DNA from: Cycas panzhihuaensis
Taxonomy: Eukaryota > Cycadophyta
Direction: 5' to 3'
DNA length: 64,000 nt
NCBI GenBank assembly: GCA_023213395.1
Contig: CM041465.1
Location: 54,877,741-54,941,740, forward strand
Position numbers and translations under genes: made by a program. Below, piece after piece: positions 23,131-34,589 of the stretch; positions within the stretch are counted from its first letter, which is position 1, and each line of letters starts with the position of its first letter. The notes under the pieces are model-generated. The model searched no databases, had not been told where the DNA came from, and worked only from the letters and a program-made list of their open reading frames with translations.

Positions 23131-23596
23131 TACCTTGTTTGCAGATCTCCCAAGCAGACAGAAGGTTTAGCTACATCTTGGGTACATAATATACCACAAA
23201 AAACTTTCCTCCTGCAATGGAAATGTCATGGATACCATCTACCTACAACATGCGAGCATCTCCAAGAATGACCTGAGCACCACTTTGATTTACATTCAAC
23301 GTATCAAAGTTTCACCTCTGGTAAGAGATGTACTTCTGTGCTCCAAAATCTAGTACCCAATAGTCTCTCCGATCTAATTCGGCTGACAAGGTCTGTGCTT
23401 GGATGCAATGAGCCGCAACACTCTTTCCTTTATCATCCTGGTTACCTTTGTGCTTATCATAACATTTGAACCAATAGTTCTTCTCATGGTGACCATCCTT
23501 CTTACAATAATTGCACTTTCCATTAAACTTCTTCTTGTATTGAGAGATTTCTCCAGACCTTTGTGTGATCTTCTCCTCCTTAGAGCCCTCCCTCCT
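23131..23596 (-). pseudogene. Zinc knuckle and protease of copia C
   Basis: The Gag zinc knuckle reads CNYCKKDGHHEKNYWFKC (about 23,460-23,520); the expected last Cys of CX2CX4HX4C is Tyr. The protease site is YWVLDFGAQKYIS (about 23,340-23,385), DFG in place of DSG, which would inactivate it. LNLLSAWEICKQGMKVEL (about 23,110-23,170) leads into the next domain. The aspartic protease would release Gag, integrase and RT from the polyprotein. Confidence 0.85.
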
Positions 23597-24223
23597 CTAA
23601 GTTTTCATGGCTAAGGCCTGACTTGAACCCGAACTTCCAAGTAAACCATGATGTTTGATCTTGGCATGCTCTGCTAGAATTAGGTTTTTGAACCCATCAA
23701 AAGTTTCTACCTCCATCAATTCATCTCTACCATAAATGGTCTTGAATGTGGCAAATGCAGCTAACAACTTCGACATGATTATCATAAACAAGAGTGCATC
23801 ATCGATCGAGTTCTGCTTTAACTTTTCTAGCTTGTTCTTCAAGTCGGTTATTTTATTCAAGTAGGAGTTGATATTGTTCTCATCTTCGACTTTTGAATTG
23901 AGTAGTTCCAACATCAAAGTTATACGTCTATTCGTCTTCTGCTTCTTAAATGTATCACACAACTTCGTCCAAATCTTGGCTGGGTCATCTAGATTGTGAA
24001 CTAGAGCCCTCTAGTCTGGCGCCAGTCAGAGTTTCAGTAATCCAATAGCCATATATTGCTTCTCTTCAAGTTTGATATTCTCCTTATGGTCAAGTGGGAC
24101 TGAATCAAGCTTCGCCTTGGTAATTCCCTAGAGTTGGTTCACCATCAAAATAAGCTCCATATTAGTCTTCCATTCGCTGAAATTGTTATCGTTAAAGATA
24201 ACCTTAGGTATAAGCTTCTCCAT
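23597..24223 (-). pseudogene. gag of copia C
   Basis: The start at 24223 is the first ATG after the leader and opens MEKLIPKVIFNDNNFSEWKT, a standard copia Gag N-terminus. The UBN2-type capsid body follows (IWTKLCDTFKKQKTNRRITL, LLNSKVEDENNINSYLNKI, ELMEVETFDGFKNLILAEHA) to a TAG at 23597, after which the frame continues through the zinc knuckle. About three stops are present. The length of about 210 codons before the knuckle is normal. Confidence 0.88.
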
Positions 24224-25693
24224 CTCAAATATCTGGCTATAATATGAAGTACACAACACTAAACAAACGTATTAAGGACAAAAATGCACCCTTGTGACCT
24301 CCTCTACTTCACAAGCACACTTCCAAAGGGTCCCAACACAAATTATACCCACGTTACGTGAGTCGTCGACTATTTTTCTCCCCTTATCCATCAACAAACG
24401 ACCTTAAATAGTCATTAAATGTCACACTCGACACTCAAAATGACTAAAAAACAAGTGCTCCAATACAAAGATGACTCCACATAAGGATGATGCACAGTCT
24501 CCAAGCCAAAAAATCATAAAAAAACTCCTTGATTTGCACTCAAAATGGCTCAAGGATGCCTCAAGTATCTCTCACTATTAATATTCATCAATAGTTTAAA
24601 GGGCTTTTATAAAGTTGAATTGAGAATGGAATATGCCAAAAGGCATATTCTAAAAGTGACGACTTTTCAAGGGACTTGCGCCTTGTTAACTTAAGTCACA
24701 TGCTTAAGTATCCTCCAAAAGTCACACTACTAGAGGAGAGGGACGTGGCTGTTCGACACACCCAACTACTTTATGTGATGTCACCAAGTGGTCTATATCA
24801 TCCGTACGGCTGGTAAGGCTTCAACGCAGCCAAGACATGTCTGCTAAATACTTAGACAGCCTCTAAACAGCCACAGTTATCAACAAACTAGCACACAAAG
24901 TGCCCAGCCTCCTTGGATCAGCGCCAAATCATACCTTAATAGGCAAATAGCCCACTTGAAAATGACCCAACTGGCTTCTAAAGGTGCTTGGATGCCAAGA
25001 AAACAACTCAGCCAGTCCTAGACAGTCACAAAGAGTGCCCAACCAATCCTAAAAGGACCCAAAATAGCAACAAATTAGCCCAGCTAGCCTCTATATAGCT
25101 GTTTTAGGTCTTACATATATACACAAGTCTCCAAAATCCTCATAAATACAGAAAAAGATAATGAAAACAACCTTTTACTACTATAAACTTCAACCTAGCA
25201 CTTATATTTAGACAGAAAATAGCCAATTTGGCCTTCAATCATGCCCACTGGTACTTACATAAAGGTTTGATAGCAAGCAGTACAAAAAATGACCCTTTTT
25301 TTATCGATTTTTATGGTATTTTGATGAGGAATATAGTAAACTTACATGTACACATGCTTGGCTATCCTTAAAGTTGTTGAATCACCATCAATGCATGTTC
25401 TTCTCACTTGAATCACTTCAACAAATCATCAACTAGCTTCGGATGACCTCCAACGAGAAAACTCCAACCACAAACGTGGTCTTCATGCCTGAATATTGAC
25501 TCCAATAACCCTTATACTTCGTTGAATAGTGATCTCCACCGCTTCAACCACCATTGATTTGTTGTACCTGCTTATGTATGATGTTGGGGTTGATGAACCC
25601 TCAAGACTTATCTTGGGTCAGACAACTTCACCTAGCAACCAACGATCACACTGCCTCGCTCACCGTCAAGCTTCAGCTTTGCAGGATCTTATT
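24224..25693 (-). other. Leader of copia C
   Basis: This 1.47-kb untranslated leader lies between gag and PBS. I see no ORF with family resemblance. The part 24,780-25,100 is built of short, loosely repeated (A)GCC(A/T)-containing units. Nothing else is identifiable. Confidence 0.6.
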
Positions 25694-25705
25694 GCTCCAA
25701 TACCA
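25694..25705 (-). promoter_or_regulatory. Primer-binding site of copia C
   Basis: In element sense it reads TGGTATTGGAGC, directly abutting the 5' LTR. It is similar to the initiator tRNA-Met complement TGGTATCAGAGC with three changes in the middle. Confidence 0.85.
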
Positions 25706-26062
25706 TATTCAAGAACATGAAATCATACACAGATGTTCTCAACCATAAGATCTTTAACCATACACAGCAAGTAATAAATTGAAAATATAGAAAACAAATA
25801 CACATAATACAGGATATACATGGGAAACCCTTTCGGGAAAAAACCCACCACAACAGGATCCTCAAGGGATCATTGATTATTACATAATGAACTTGGATGA
25901 TGAATACACAAGGCCTCACGGCATATATATTCTCCAAGAGGTGTCACCCATTTAGGGTTGTGACCCTCTGAATAAATCGCACCTTTTCGCTCATACCTTT
26001 TCACATAATTAAACTATATTAACATTAATTAAGTGGCTTAATAATTAACTGCCATGCTAATA
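25706..26062 (-). repeat. 5' LTR of copia C
   Basis: Starting TATTCAAGAACA (TG changed to TA) and ending GCTAATA, it aligns along its whole length with 12267-12615 and is clearly more diverged than the two B LTRs. An AATATATATG TATA-like stretch in element sense lies at about 25,920-25,932. TSD ATGAT follows at 26063. Confidence 0.9.
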
Positions 26063-27194
26063 ATGATCATTCTTATTCCAATTTTCCTTTAAATTGATTT
26101 CTTTTATTTCACTTTTTTATCTTGATTTCACCCTTAGATCCTTTTCTTTAATTAATTTTTGAGCTTGTGCTTATTGTTTTCATCTCTTTTGGAATACTTT
26201 CCTTATTGGTTAAAGTTATTTCTACTAATATTTACCAATAAAAATCACTTTTTAACTTTTTAGTAATTCATTTTTACTTCTTGATTCATTATCTTTTTTA
26301 TCCTGCTAAAAATATAATTGATCATGTTTTCAAAAGAAGGTCATATTTTTTGTGGCTCCAAAAATATGATTGGTCATATTTTCAACTATCATGCATGCAA
26401 AACTATTCCAATGCCTTAATTTTTTATATTTCATCATCCAAATTTGATGGAAACCTACCTCTTTCATACCCAAAACACATACAAACCCTAATGTAATCTA
26501 TCATTCAAAGTGCTTAGAGAGGAAGTTTTTTGGAAGTGCTTCTTAAGATTTTTGAGAGACTTTACTATTGCTACTTAGAAGACTATTTTTTTAGGAAAAA
26601 AGATGAAGTCAAGAGAAGATTTTGAAGCTATGGTTGTTGCTTTGTTGATACTCAGATTCCAATGGTTGGTACTTCTCAAAATTCTTAGTTTCTTGCAAAG
26701 TTTTTAGCTTTAAACTTTTCATTCTTGGTAAGATCTTTCCTATTGTAAATTCTTACAAATCTTCTAATCTTTTATGACTATTTGTGCTCATGATCTTTTC
26801 CTCCTTCTTAGTGATATTTGAGGTCCCTTCATACTCATTTTCTACCCTAGAAATTTGGGTGAAAGGTCTACCCTTTATAGGATAAAAAGGGGGTAGACTA
26901 TTATGAAGAATATTTATCTCTTTATTAACAGAATAGCTACTCTTTCCCATTCTTTTGTAGTTGTCCAAATCCCTAAGAGGCTTATTTTCATCTTGTCTTA
27001 TTTGTGGCTATCGTTGAGTTGGTTGTCTTATGTTTCTTATTTATTTCTTTGTTAATTTTAAAGGAAAATTTGAAGTAGTTTGATCATATAAAAAAAAGAA
27101 AGCCATTATGAGATAGGAACTCATTAATAGGCAAGAAATTACAAAAAAAATTCTAGTATTGCTCTTATTTAACTTAATTCCTTTCATTGCTTTC

Positions 27195-27553
27195 TGTTGG
27201 GATAATACCTAATGCTCTTATGCTAATGTGCACCTAAGGCCCCTTAAAGCCACCTTGGGCCTCCCTAGGTCACCTCATGCCATATAGTAGTCGCCACTAG
27301 TTGCCAAAGGAGATGACACATCCATATTAAGGTACGCATTTAATTATTGTTTAATATTTTTTAATATTATTTTAAATTTAGATATGTCAGGTTGAGGCAC
27401 TTGTCGCTTCCCCAAAATTGCCTATAAATGGGGTGGGAATACCTCCCTAGTGTTTTATAATATTACTAATATATCAATCGGGAATATTAACTTACTCTTT
27501 CAAGCATGCACTCGCTATTGTGAATGGTCTCGCTCTACACCTTACTTCCAATA
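27195..27553 (+). repeat. 5' LTR of copia D with TATA box
   Basis: It starts TGTTGGGATAAT and ends TTCCAATA (CA changed to TA). CCTATAAATG at 27421-27430 is a good TATA box and is conserved at 43021-43030 in the other LTR. The PBS TGGTATTAGAGC follows at 27556-27567, one change from the initiator tRNA-Met complement. Confidence 0.92.
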
Positions 27554-27567
27554 TTTGGTATTAGAGC

Positions 27568-29345
27568 TAGTGTTTAGTGTATTCAATGAGCATGGGTTAT
27601 AGAACTTCTCCATGATTGTTTGGTATGAATTAATATTATTTGGTTGAGAGTTTTAAACTACAGAGAAATTTGATAATATTTATTAATATTTCATTATATT
27701 ATGTTGTTTTTCTATTGTTTGTTTTTGGAACCATTATTTACCGATTTAGAACCAGTTGGTGTGCCTCCTAAGTTGCTTAGAATGATAGCATATGACTACT
27801 TGTTCTACTCGCAACTGAGTCATCTAGCTACTGGGAAAAATCTCATTGTTTTTTGTTGACCATGTTGAGAGATATCACTCCTAGAGTCAGCATATATCCA
27901 TTTCAGCCTGCTTTACTCTATAGCTTCATTCTAACTCTACAGGTGACCATTCTTTGTGAAATTTCACTAATTTCAATCCACCAAACATATCTAGCTATGT
28001 CTCAAATTTTGTGAGGATCTGTGCATCCAATGAGAAGTTTGAATCGACTAAACCTCTATATCTAGGTTTTTCCTCAAATTATTTTCTTCATTTTTTTATT
28101 TATAGCAAATATTTTTTGAATTTTTTTAATGTTTTAAGCCCATATATCTAGGCGTCCTCCTTCCGTGAGTAAGGTAGAAGAAATATGATCTAATTTTAGT
28201 GATAAATTTGCTATCATCCTACCTTCATTCTCATTATTATCACTACTTGTTCCTCTCTTCATGTTACCGTATAACCTCTCAAAAATAAGTTCAAAATCAT
28301 TTTTTTCTCTGCTTTTGTCTCAATCTAACTCTGTATTTAAGCCCACACCTTAGTGATCCTCATCCTTGCAACTTCTAGATCATCATTTAGCTTTGTTTCT
28401 GCCTCTGTGTTTATGCAGAGGTCGCGTGCCCTACGACCATTTGAAAATTTTAAATTTTATATGTTTTTTTATTATTAAATCAAATTTATTTTATATTCTA
28501 AAGTTTATAAATCTTTAAGAAATTTAATTATTATTCATAAGTTTTTAAATCTGGTTAATAAAAAGGCTTAGCCCCCTTTTATTTTAGCCCCCAATTTATT
28601 TTTCATGTGACCTCAGTTCCAAGCTCATTAAGATATTATTTTCATCTTTTTTCAAGATAATTTTTTGACCTCGAGTGCCTTCATCGATAAACAAGCATTT
28701 ACTGAGTTGTTGAGGTCTACCACCCTTACAAACATTTATTTTTTAGTTTAAAACTACCCCATATGACTATGCACCATATTTTTCAAAAGGGGCTAATGCG
28801 TTTTATTAAAGGTTACTTTATAATTTTATCATAAGAGTCCCTATCACATTTAATGCCATAACTTATCATTAGCATATCAGTTTTAAATGAGCATGGTCTC
28901 ATTAGGACTAAATTTTAGAGCAGTATAGTGTGGTATCATTACTTGTTAAATTTGAGTTCATTTTGACAAAGTTTTAATCGGTCAAAGTGACCCCTTTTTT
29001 TAGTTATTATCTCATTAGCCATAAAGAGACTTGCTTACATTTTCTACAATAACTTTGTCATATCAACTCCATTTCTCGAACCGTAAGATTTGTCAGAAAA
29101 TTATTTTAGAGTGCTACAAGTTGGAATCTATTTTATTATATTTTTACATTATGTTTTAGGTTTTTGAAGCTAATCAAGTTAACCTTCTAATTTAGCCCTA
29201 GACAAGCTTGTTTTATAATATTTTTTGAGTATTTCATTATTTTAAACGATTATATTTAAAGTATTGTTTATTACTAATTAATTTTTGAAAGTTATTATTG
29301 GTTTTTTTATACACTCTAAGCTATTCTATAGCCAATTAATATCAT
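27568..29345 (+). other. Leader of copia D, first part
   Basis: This is untranslated, AT-rich sequence between the PBS and the palindromic insertion P. I see no coding signal or repeat of note. It continues at 31754 after the TSD of P. Confidence 0.5.
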
Positions 29346-29598
29346 TGTAATGAACCGTTACACCAAAACCCAGAGGTCTTAGTGAAGAGGTCCCCCCACC
29401 AAGTAGACCATTACCTCCCTTCAGGCTAGCCCCGTCTAGCTCCGTCTAGCCCCGCTTTCGTTGGCATTCATGTGCCCCATATGCCCTTGCTACGATGGCA
29501 TTTTGTGCATCAGCGATGTTTGGCGCATCACCCCATTGCCCCCATAAGCAGTGTTGCCCCCACGGGATTTGAACCTGGGTCTTGGCTATGATACCAAT
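29346..29598 (-). other. PBS and GC-rich leader at the left end of P
   Basis: In element sense (minus) the LTR end TTCGTTACA is followed by two bases, then TGGTATCATAGC (29585-29596). CCAGGTTCAAATCCC follows, resembling the T-arm complement of the primer tRNA. GC-rich sequence then runs to GGTTCATTACA, which imitates the LTR end and served as the integration terminus. There is no ORF of note. Confidence 0.7.
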
Positions 29599-29845
29599 TG
29601 TAACGAATCTATTCTTATTACCATTCAACATAGAGAAATATAAATAGAAAATGATAAATAAAAGATAAATAAGAAGATGAAATTCCAAAGAACATTCATT
29701 AACATAAGATTACAAAATATATCATGATGATCTCCTTATACATTACATACATATATGCGGGGCTATTAAGGCTACCCATCTCTTAAACTTATGCATGTGG
29801 TATAAATGCAATACGAGTAACCTCATATGGTGGAGGATCATAACA
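29599..29845 (-). repeat. LTR of P, left arm
   Basis: It is 247 bp, TGTAACGAATC to GATCATAACA on the plus strand. The inverse copy is 31502-31748. The PPT complement (CCCTCCCCCCTAAAAA) follows at about 29848-29863. Confidence 0.88.
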
Positions 29846-30389
29846 TGCCCTCCCCCCTAAAAATGCTTCGCCCTAAAAGCATCCTGATTTAATAACCATC
29901 TCTTGTTATTATTCTTCAATCGATAGCTCTTATGAATGTTGGCAAAAGTTGTGCATGGAATAGGGATTTATCCATCCCAAGTTGATCTTGATACACCCTG
30001 AATATCCTTTAATATACTCTAGATATCTGTAATGTTGAAACCATAAGATTAAATGTTATTCTTACCTAGTGTTTGTAGTAGATGAATGCCTTGCTTGATA
30101 ACTTTTGTTGTGCTAGGCCTCTTGATAATGTGGATGTCGATATGGTTCCACTTTAGTTTGCCTTTCAACTATTTGTGATGCCTTTTGTTCCTTATCCTTA
30201 GGTGTCACTGATGGTGTGGGGTGGTAAATAACTTCTGCTACTTATTCTTTAGTTTGTCTTTCCATTATTGGTGATGCCTTTTCTTCTTTGTCCTTGGGTA
30301 CAGTCGGTGGTGTGGGATGACAAACAACTTCTGTTACTTACTCTTAACATTCCTCATAATCTTTCTTTTGTTCTTGACTTTGTGGAGTT

Positions 30390-30684
30390 GGGAGAATTCC
30401 TTGTCCCACACTGCATTTATACTTCTCAAGTATTTGTCATGCTTCTTATTTGTTTTGTTCAAGACTTTACATCTCTTTCCACCATGAATCATTATATTTC
30501 TTATGAATAGCTAGTTCTAGCTAATAAAATGTATTAAAGAGATGAACTTGGTTATACCAATCCTTAAACCAAAGATAAGCTCTCCTTGTAGATATAATGA
30601 GGCTACTTTAGTCATCTTGTCATTGTGCATGTAGTTATCATCAAGTGATTTTAAATATACATCAATATCTTTAACCTAATCTTT
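30390..30684 (-). pseudogene. gag fragment of P, left arm
   Basis: Minus-strand reading from the loop gives KDIDVYLKSLDDNYMH, then the block mirrored at 30714-30965. It extends about 25 bases further into gag than the right arm, and the loop itself is this extra piece. The fragment is a partial Gag without zinc knuckle or pol. Confidence 0.65.
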
Positions 30685-30965
30685 TATATTTAAAATCACT
30701 TGATGATAACTACATGCACAATAAGGAGATGACTAAAGTAGCCTCATTATATCTACAAGGAGAGGCTTATCTTTGGTTTAAAGATTGGTATAACCAAGTT
30801 TGTCTCTTTAATGCATTTTATTGGCTAGAACTAGCTATCTGTAAGAAATATAATGATTCGTGGTGGAAAGAGATGAAAAGTCTTGAACAAAACAAACAAG
30901 AAGCATGGAAAATACTTGAGAAGTATAATTGCAGTGTGGGACAAGGAATTCTCCCTACTCCATAA
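30685..30965 (+). pseudogene. gag fragment of P, right arm
   Basis: YLKSLDDNYMHNKEMTKV and ASLYLQGEAYLWFKDWYNQ resemble the central part of retrotransposon Gag (the 'A..L.G.A..WF' motif found in Ty3/gypsy gag). The frame stops at 30965. It begins abruptly at the palindrome centre, so the N-terminal part is missing. The following 520 bp to the PPT contain a PTAPKDKE-like repeated segment (about 31,040-31,170) and no pol. The function would be capsid formation in an intact relative; here it is a remnant. Confidence 0.6.
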
Positions 30966-31485
30966 AGTTAATAATAAAAGAAAGATTATGAGGAATGTCA
31001 AGAGTAGGTAACAGAAGTTGTTTGCCATCCCACACCACCGGCTGCACCCAAGGACAAGGAAGAAAAGGCATCACCAATAATAGAAAGATAAACTAAAGAA
31101 CAAGTAGCAGAAGTTATTTACCACCCCACACCATTAGTGGCACCTAAGGATAAGGAACAAAAGGCATCACAAATAGTTGAAAGGTAAGCTAAAGTGGAAC
31201 CATATCGGTATCCACATTATTAAGAGACCCAACGCAACAAAATTTATCAAGCAAGGCATTCATCTACTACAAACACCAAGCAAGAATAACATTCAAGCTT
31301 ATGGTTTCAACATTATAGATATCCAGAGTATATTAGAGGATATTCAGGGTGTATCAAGATCAACTTGGGATGGATAGATCCCTATTCCATGCATAACTTT
31401 TCTGCTAACATTTGTAAGAGCTATCGATTGAAGAATAATAACAAGAGATGGTCATTAAATCAGGATGCTTTGAGGGCGAAGCATT

Positions 31486-31748
31486 TTTAGGGGGGAGGAC
31501 ATGTTATGATCCTCCACCACATGAGGTTACTCGTATTGCATATATCCCACATGCATAAGTTTAAGAGATGGGAAGCCTTAATAGCTCCATATATATCTAT
31601 GTAATGTATAAAGAGATCATCATGAGGTATTTGGTAATCTTATATTAATGAATGATCTTTGGAACTTCATCTTCTTCTTTATCTTTTATCTATCATTTTC
31701 TATTTCTATTTCTCTATGTTGAATGGTAACAGGAAAAGGTTTGTTACA
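31486..31748 (+). repeat. PPT and LTR of P, right arm
   Basis: The PPT TTTTTAGGGGGGAGGACA ends at 31501. The LTR 31502-31748 (247 bp) starts TGTTATGATCC and ends TTTGTTACA, directly followed by the TSD ATCAT. Confidence 0.88.
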
Positions 31749-31753
31749 ATCAT

Positions 31754-33033
31754 TTTTAGCACCTTCAGCTTCAAGTAACCTAAGTGGTGCAAAATTGATA
31801 AACTGGTACTATCTACATTAAATCTATTTTATTTCTTGCTTTATAAATCGAATACATATAGTTTTCTGGTATTTTTATTACCTTAAATAAAGATTCTACT
31901 TATAAATTTCAAGTTTCATATAGTTATTCTTACTTTATAAAGGAATAATTTAGCATTCATATTGTCTTGCATAATTTGACAAATAAGTCATTTTATTTTT
32001 TATTAATAAAGGCTTTTAGTCCCTTATTCAACTTAAGAACTACAAAGTTTAGTTCTAAAAGTTTATTAATTATTTATCTCAAAAGCTAGTTGTATTTTAA
32101 AGCATTAAAGGATTTCTTATTATATTACATTCAAAAGGAGCATATAATTTCTTATCTTTTCTACAAAAAATTGAAATAACTAGTTTGCATACTAGCTTAT
32201 ATTTTTTTGTTTATTTGAAGAAGAAAAGCATCATTATTTCATTTACTTGATGTATTGTGATTTAAAGAAAGTTTATAGCATATTTTCATTTGAAGAAGGT
32301 TTGAATCATATTTCCATTTCATAAAAGTTGATCTTCATATTTGTCTTGATTAAAGGATTTATTTTTGAGTTATTTTCATTTCTTATATAAAAGGAACCTT
32401 GCAAAAACAAAGCAATACCATATTTCTAATTAAATATATTCTCACATTAAAAAAGATAACTCTTGAATCAACCACACTATTTCTAGCCTTACAAAGGGAA
32501 TCATTAAGACCCCTGAAGTTACCACCACACACACGCCAACTGGCCTATTCATATTTAATGAGAAAAGTCATTGGCTATAAGGTGTATTAGGTGATGGGAT
32601 GAGGTGGAGAACTAATCTTTTATCGATGTCTAGAGACGAAGGCTAGACTTAGAGAGGGTGAGTACCTTGGTTCATGTAACCTTAACTGTTAGATCTGTCG
32701 CTAGGCATAAGTCTAGTGCAAGTGGACCGATAACTTAGGGGGGTGTAAAAGCCTTCATAACAACCTACGCACTGAGGTATATCGAGCCTTGAGCTAATGT
32801 ACCAGTATATTCAGTCTATATTTTGTCATTTATGGGCAAGCGACATTAGACATAATAGCAACTGAAGGTTTCGCTTGAAGACCCTTGAACTTAGAGCCTA
32901 GAAGCCTTATTAGGGATTAGGACACTTTGAAAACTTTAGGCAAAACTTTGGATATTATCTCTTGGGTTAAATTTTAAACTCAAACATTTGTAAATCTTAC
33001 TTTATTTACTATTTTTTTAAACCTTAGCTAAAG
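31754..33033 (+). other. Leader of copia D, second part
   Basis: This is untranslated AT-rich sequence up to gag. From 32,590 to 32,990 base composition is more balanced; nothing coding is visible. Confidence 0.5.
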
Positions 33034-34190
33034 ATGACATCTAGTTTTAGAAACATAATAATTCCTAAATTTGATGGAAATATTTTTCTAAACTAGATAA
33101 GGAGGATGAGACCTATTCTCATTGCTAATGATGTGTGTGAGATTATGAAAATAGGATATAGTGAGTTATGACAAAATACAACCGATGCTGAAAAGGCTAC
33201 ATATAAGGAAAATATTAAAAAGGACAATGAAGCACTTGCACTTATATTTTGTGCATTAGAGGATCATATTTTCCTATAGGTTAGTAAGTCAACCAAATCA
33301 AAAGAAGCATGGGATACACTCCAACTGATCTATGAAAGAGTTGCTTCCTCTAAGCTCCAAAACCTTAGAAGTAAATTCGAAAATTTACGAATGATACCCA
33401 TGGGATTAGTAACAGAGTTCATAATGAAAGTTCAGGATATAGTTAATCAAATGAGGTCACTTGGGGACACATTGATAGAACACTAAGTGGTACAAAGAAT
33501 ATTAAGGTGTGTTGGTGTTGTTAAGAGATTTGAAATAGTTACAACAAGTATAGAGGTTTCAAAAGATCTAAGTACACTAAAAGTAGAGCAACTAAGTGTT
33601 ATGCTAATATCAGTTGAAGAGCAACATAATGCTAATAAATTGCTTAAGTATATCTTTGTCACTAAGGCTATGATTCAATCACACTTTCAAGTAAGAACTT
33701 CAAAATCTAGGGAATCACCTCCCAAGAGAAGGGATAGAAACCCTATAAGGGATGTAAGACAAGATCTACCTAAGTACCAAGCTCCACATCAAAGAAGGCA
33801 AGGAGGAAATGAATGAAATATGAATCCTCCAAGGTACCTAAATCAAGAAAAATATCTAAGGGACACACATATTACCCCAATTGTCAAGGGAATGTTCAAA
33901 CTTCAAGATCAAATCAGGATTACTATGATAATAGACAAAGGAAAAATCTACCTCCACATTATGAGAAAAGGTGGAGACCTTCTAAAGTTGATAAAACTCA
34001 TCCAAGAAGTAGAAGTATAAGTTATGGAAGGAGAGAACCCTTTATATTACTCCTATTATCATTGAAGTGGTCAGTCAGAAGATAAGTGTTTATCCAAACA
34101 TGGACCACCCACCGAAGGGAGTGCTTATACCACTATAGAAACAAGGGATAATAATAGACTATTTTTATCTAGTTTTACTGCCAAAGAAGA
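33034..34190 (+). pseudogene. gag of copia D
   Basis: The start at 33034 gives MTSSFRNIIIPKFDGN, a typical copia Gag N-terminus (Phe-Asp-Gly block). STKSKEAWDTLQLIYERV (about 33,290-33,345) and LRMIPMGLVTEFIMKVQDIV (about 33,388-33,445) belong to the UBN2 capsid region. The frame continues as 33487-33816, with a basic tail. The CCHC knuckle near 34,040-34,100 is degenerate (YYSYYH*SGQSEDKCLSK). Stops occur about every 100 codons, most in Trp or Gln positions. Confidence 0.85.
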
Positions 34191-34535
34191 AGAGGATAAT
34201 AGTTGGTATATTGACTCCAGTTATTTAGCCTGCATGACTCACAAGGAACACCTATTTTGAACCTTGGATAAAAGTAGAGAAGGATAAATAATATTTGGTG
34301 ATGATATGTCTAATGAATTTGTTGGTAGAGGTAATATAGACCTCATGACAGATGTAGGAGAATATAAACATCTTGATGATGTCTTATATATTCCAGCCTT
34401 AAAGAAAAACTTATTATCTATAGGGCAAATGATGGGACAAGACTACAAGGTCATATTTAACAATGGCAAGTGTACAATCAAGGACAAAAAGAGAAATAAG
34501 GCTATAGTAAGAAAAGGAAAACATAACTAAAGATA
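34190..34535 (+). pseudogene. Protease of copia D
   Basis: WYIDSSYLACMTHKEHLF (about 34,202-34,258) stands where copia proteases have W-x-DSG-(A/C)-x-x-H-M-(T), so the Gly is Ser and the His is Cys. The flap and C-terminal block LDDVLYIPALKKNLLSIGQM (about 34,372-34,430) are well kept. Missing residues make it inactive. Confidence 0.85.
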
Positions 34536-34589
34536 GATTATTTAAACCCATTCTTACTCCTTCGGATACCTATGCCTTAAGAACTACAG

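Larger units (their letters stand above)
12267..26062 (-). mobile_element. Copia element C, nearly full polyprotein, interrupted by B
   Basis: This is a minus-strand Ty1/copia element with 349-bp 3' and about 357-bp 5' LTRs, TSD ATGAT (12262-12266 and 26063-26067), PBS next to the 5' LTR and PPT next to the 3' LTR. Coding order in element sense is gag, protease, integrase, RT, RNase H in one frame. Element B (13193-20732) inserted between RT and RNase H. Without B the element is about 6.25 kb. Only scattered stops interrupt the long frame, so it is younger than A, D and H but older than B. Confidence 0.93.
29346..31748. mobile_element. Palindromic LTR retroelement P
   Basis: The insertion is 2403 bp with TSD ATCAT (29341-29345 and 31749-31753) and inverted ends TGTAATGAACC / GGTTTGTTACA. 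Arms 29599-30659 and 30685-31748 are inverted copies (roughly nine in ten bases or better, by eye) around a 25-bp loop. Each arm reads outward as gag fragment, untranslated tail, PPT and a 247-bp LTR. The left side has 253 bp beyond the LTR, beginning with a PBS and running into GC-rich leader. It is thus two 3' halves joined head to head and integrated as one unit. Confidence 0.9.

Noticed and set aside
29564-29598. Possible tRNA gene because of GGTTCAAATCC (B-box-like)
   Set aside because: Only the 3' half resembles a tRNA; no D-arm or anticodon arm is present and it sits at a PBS.
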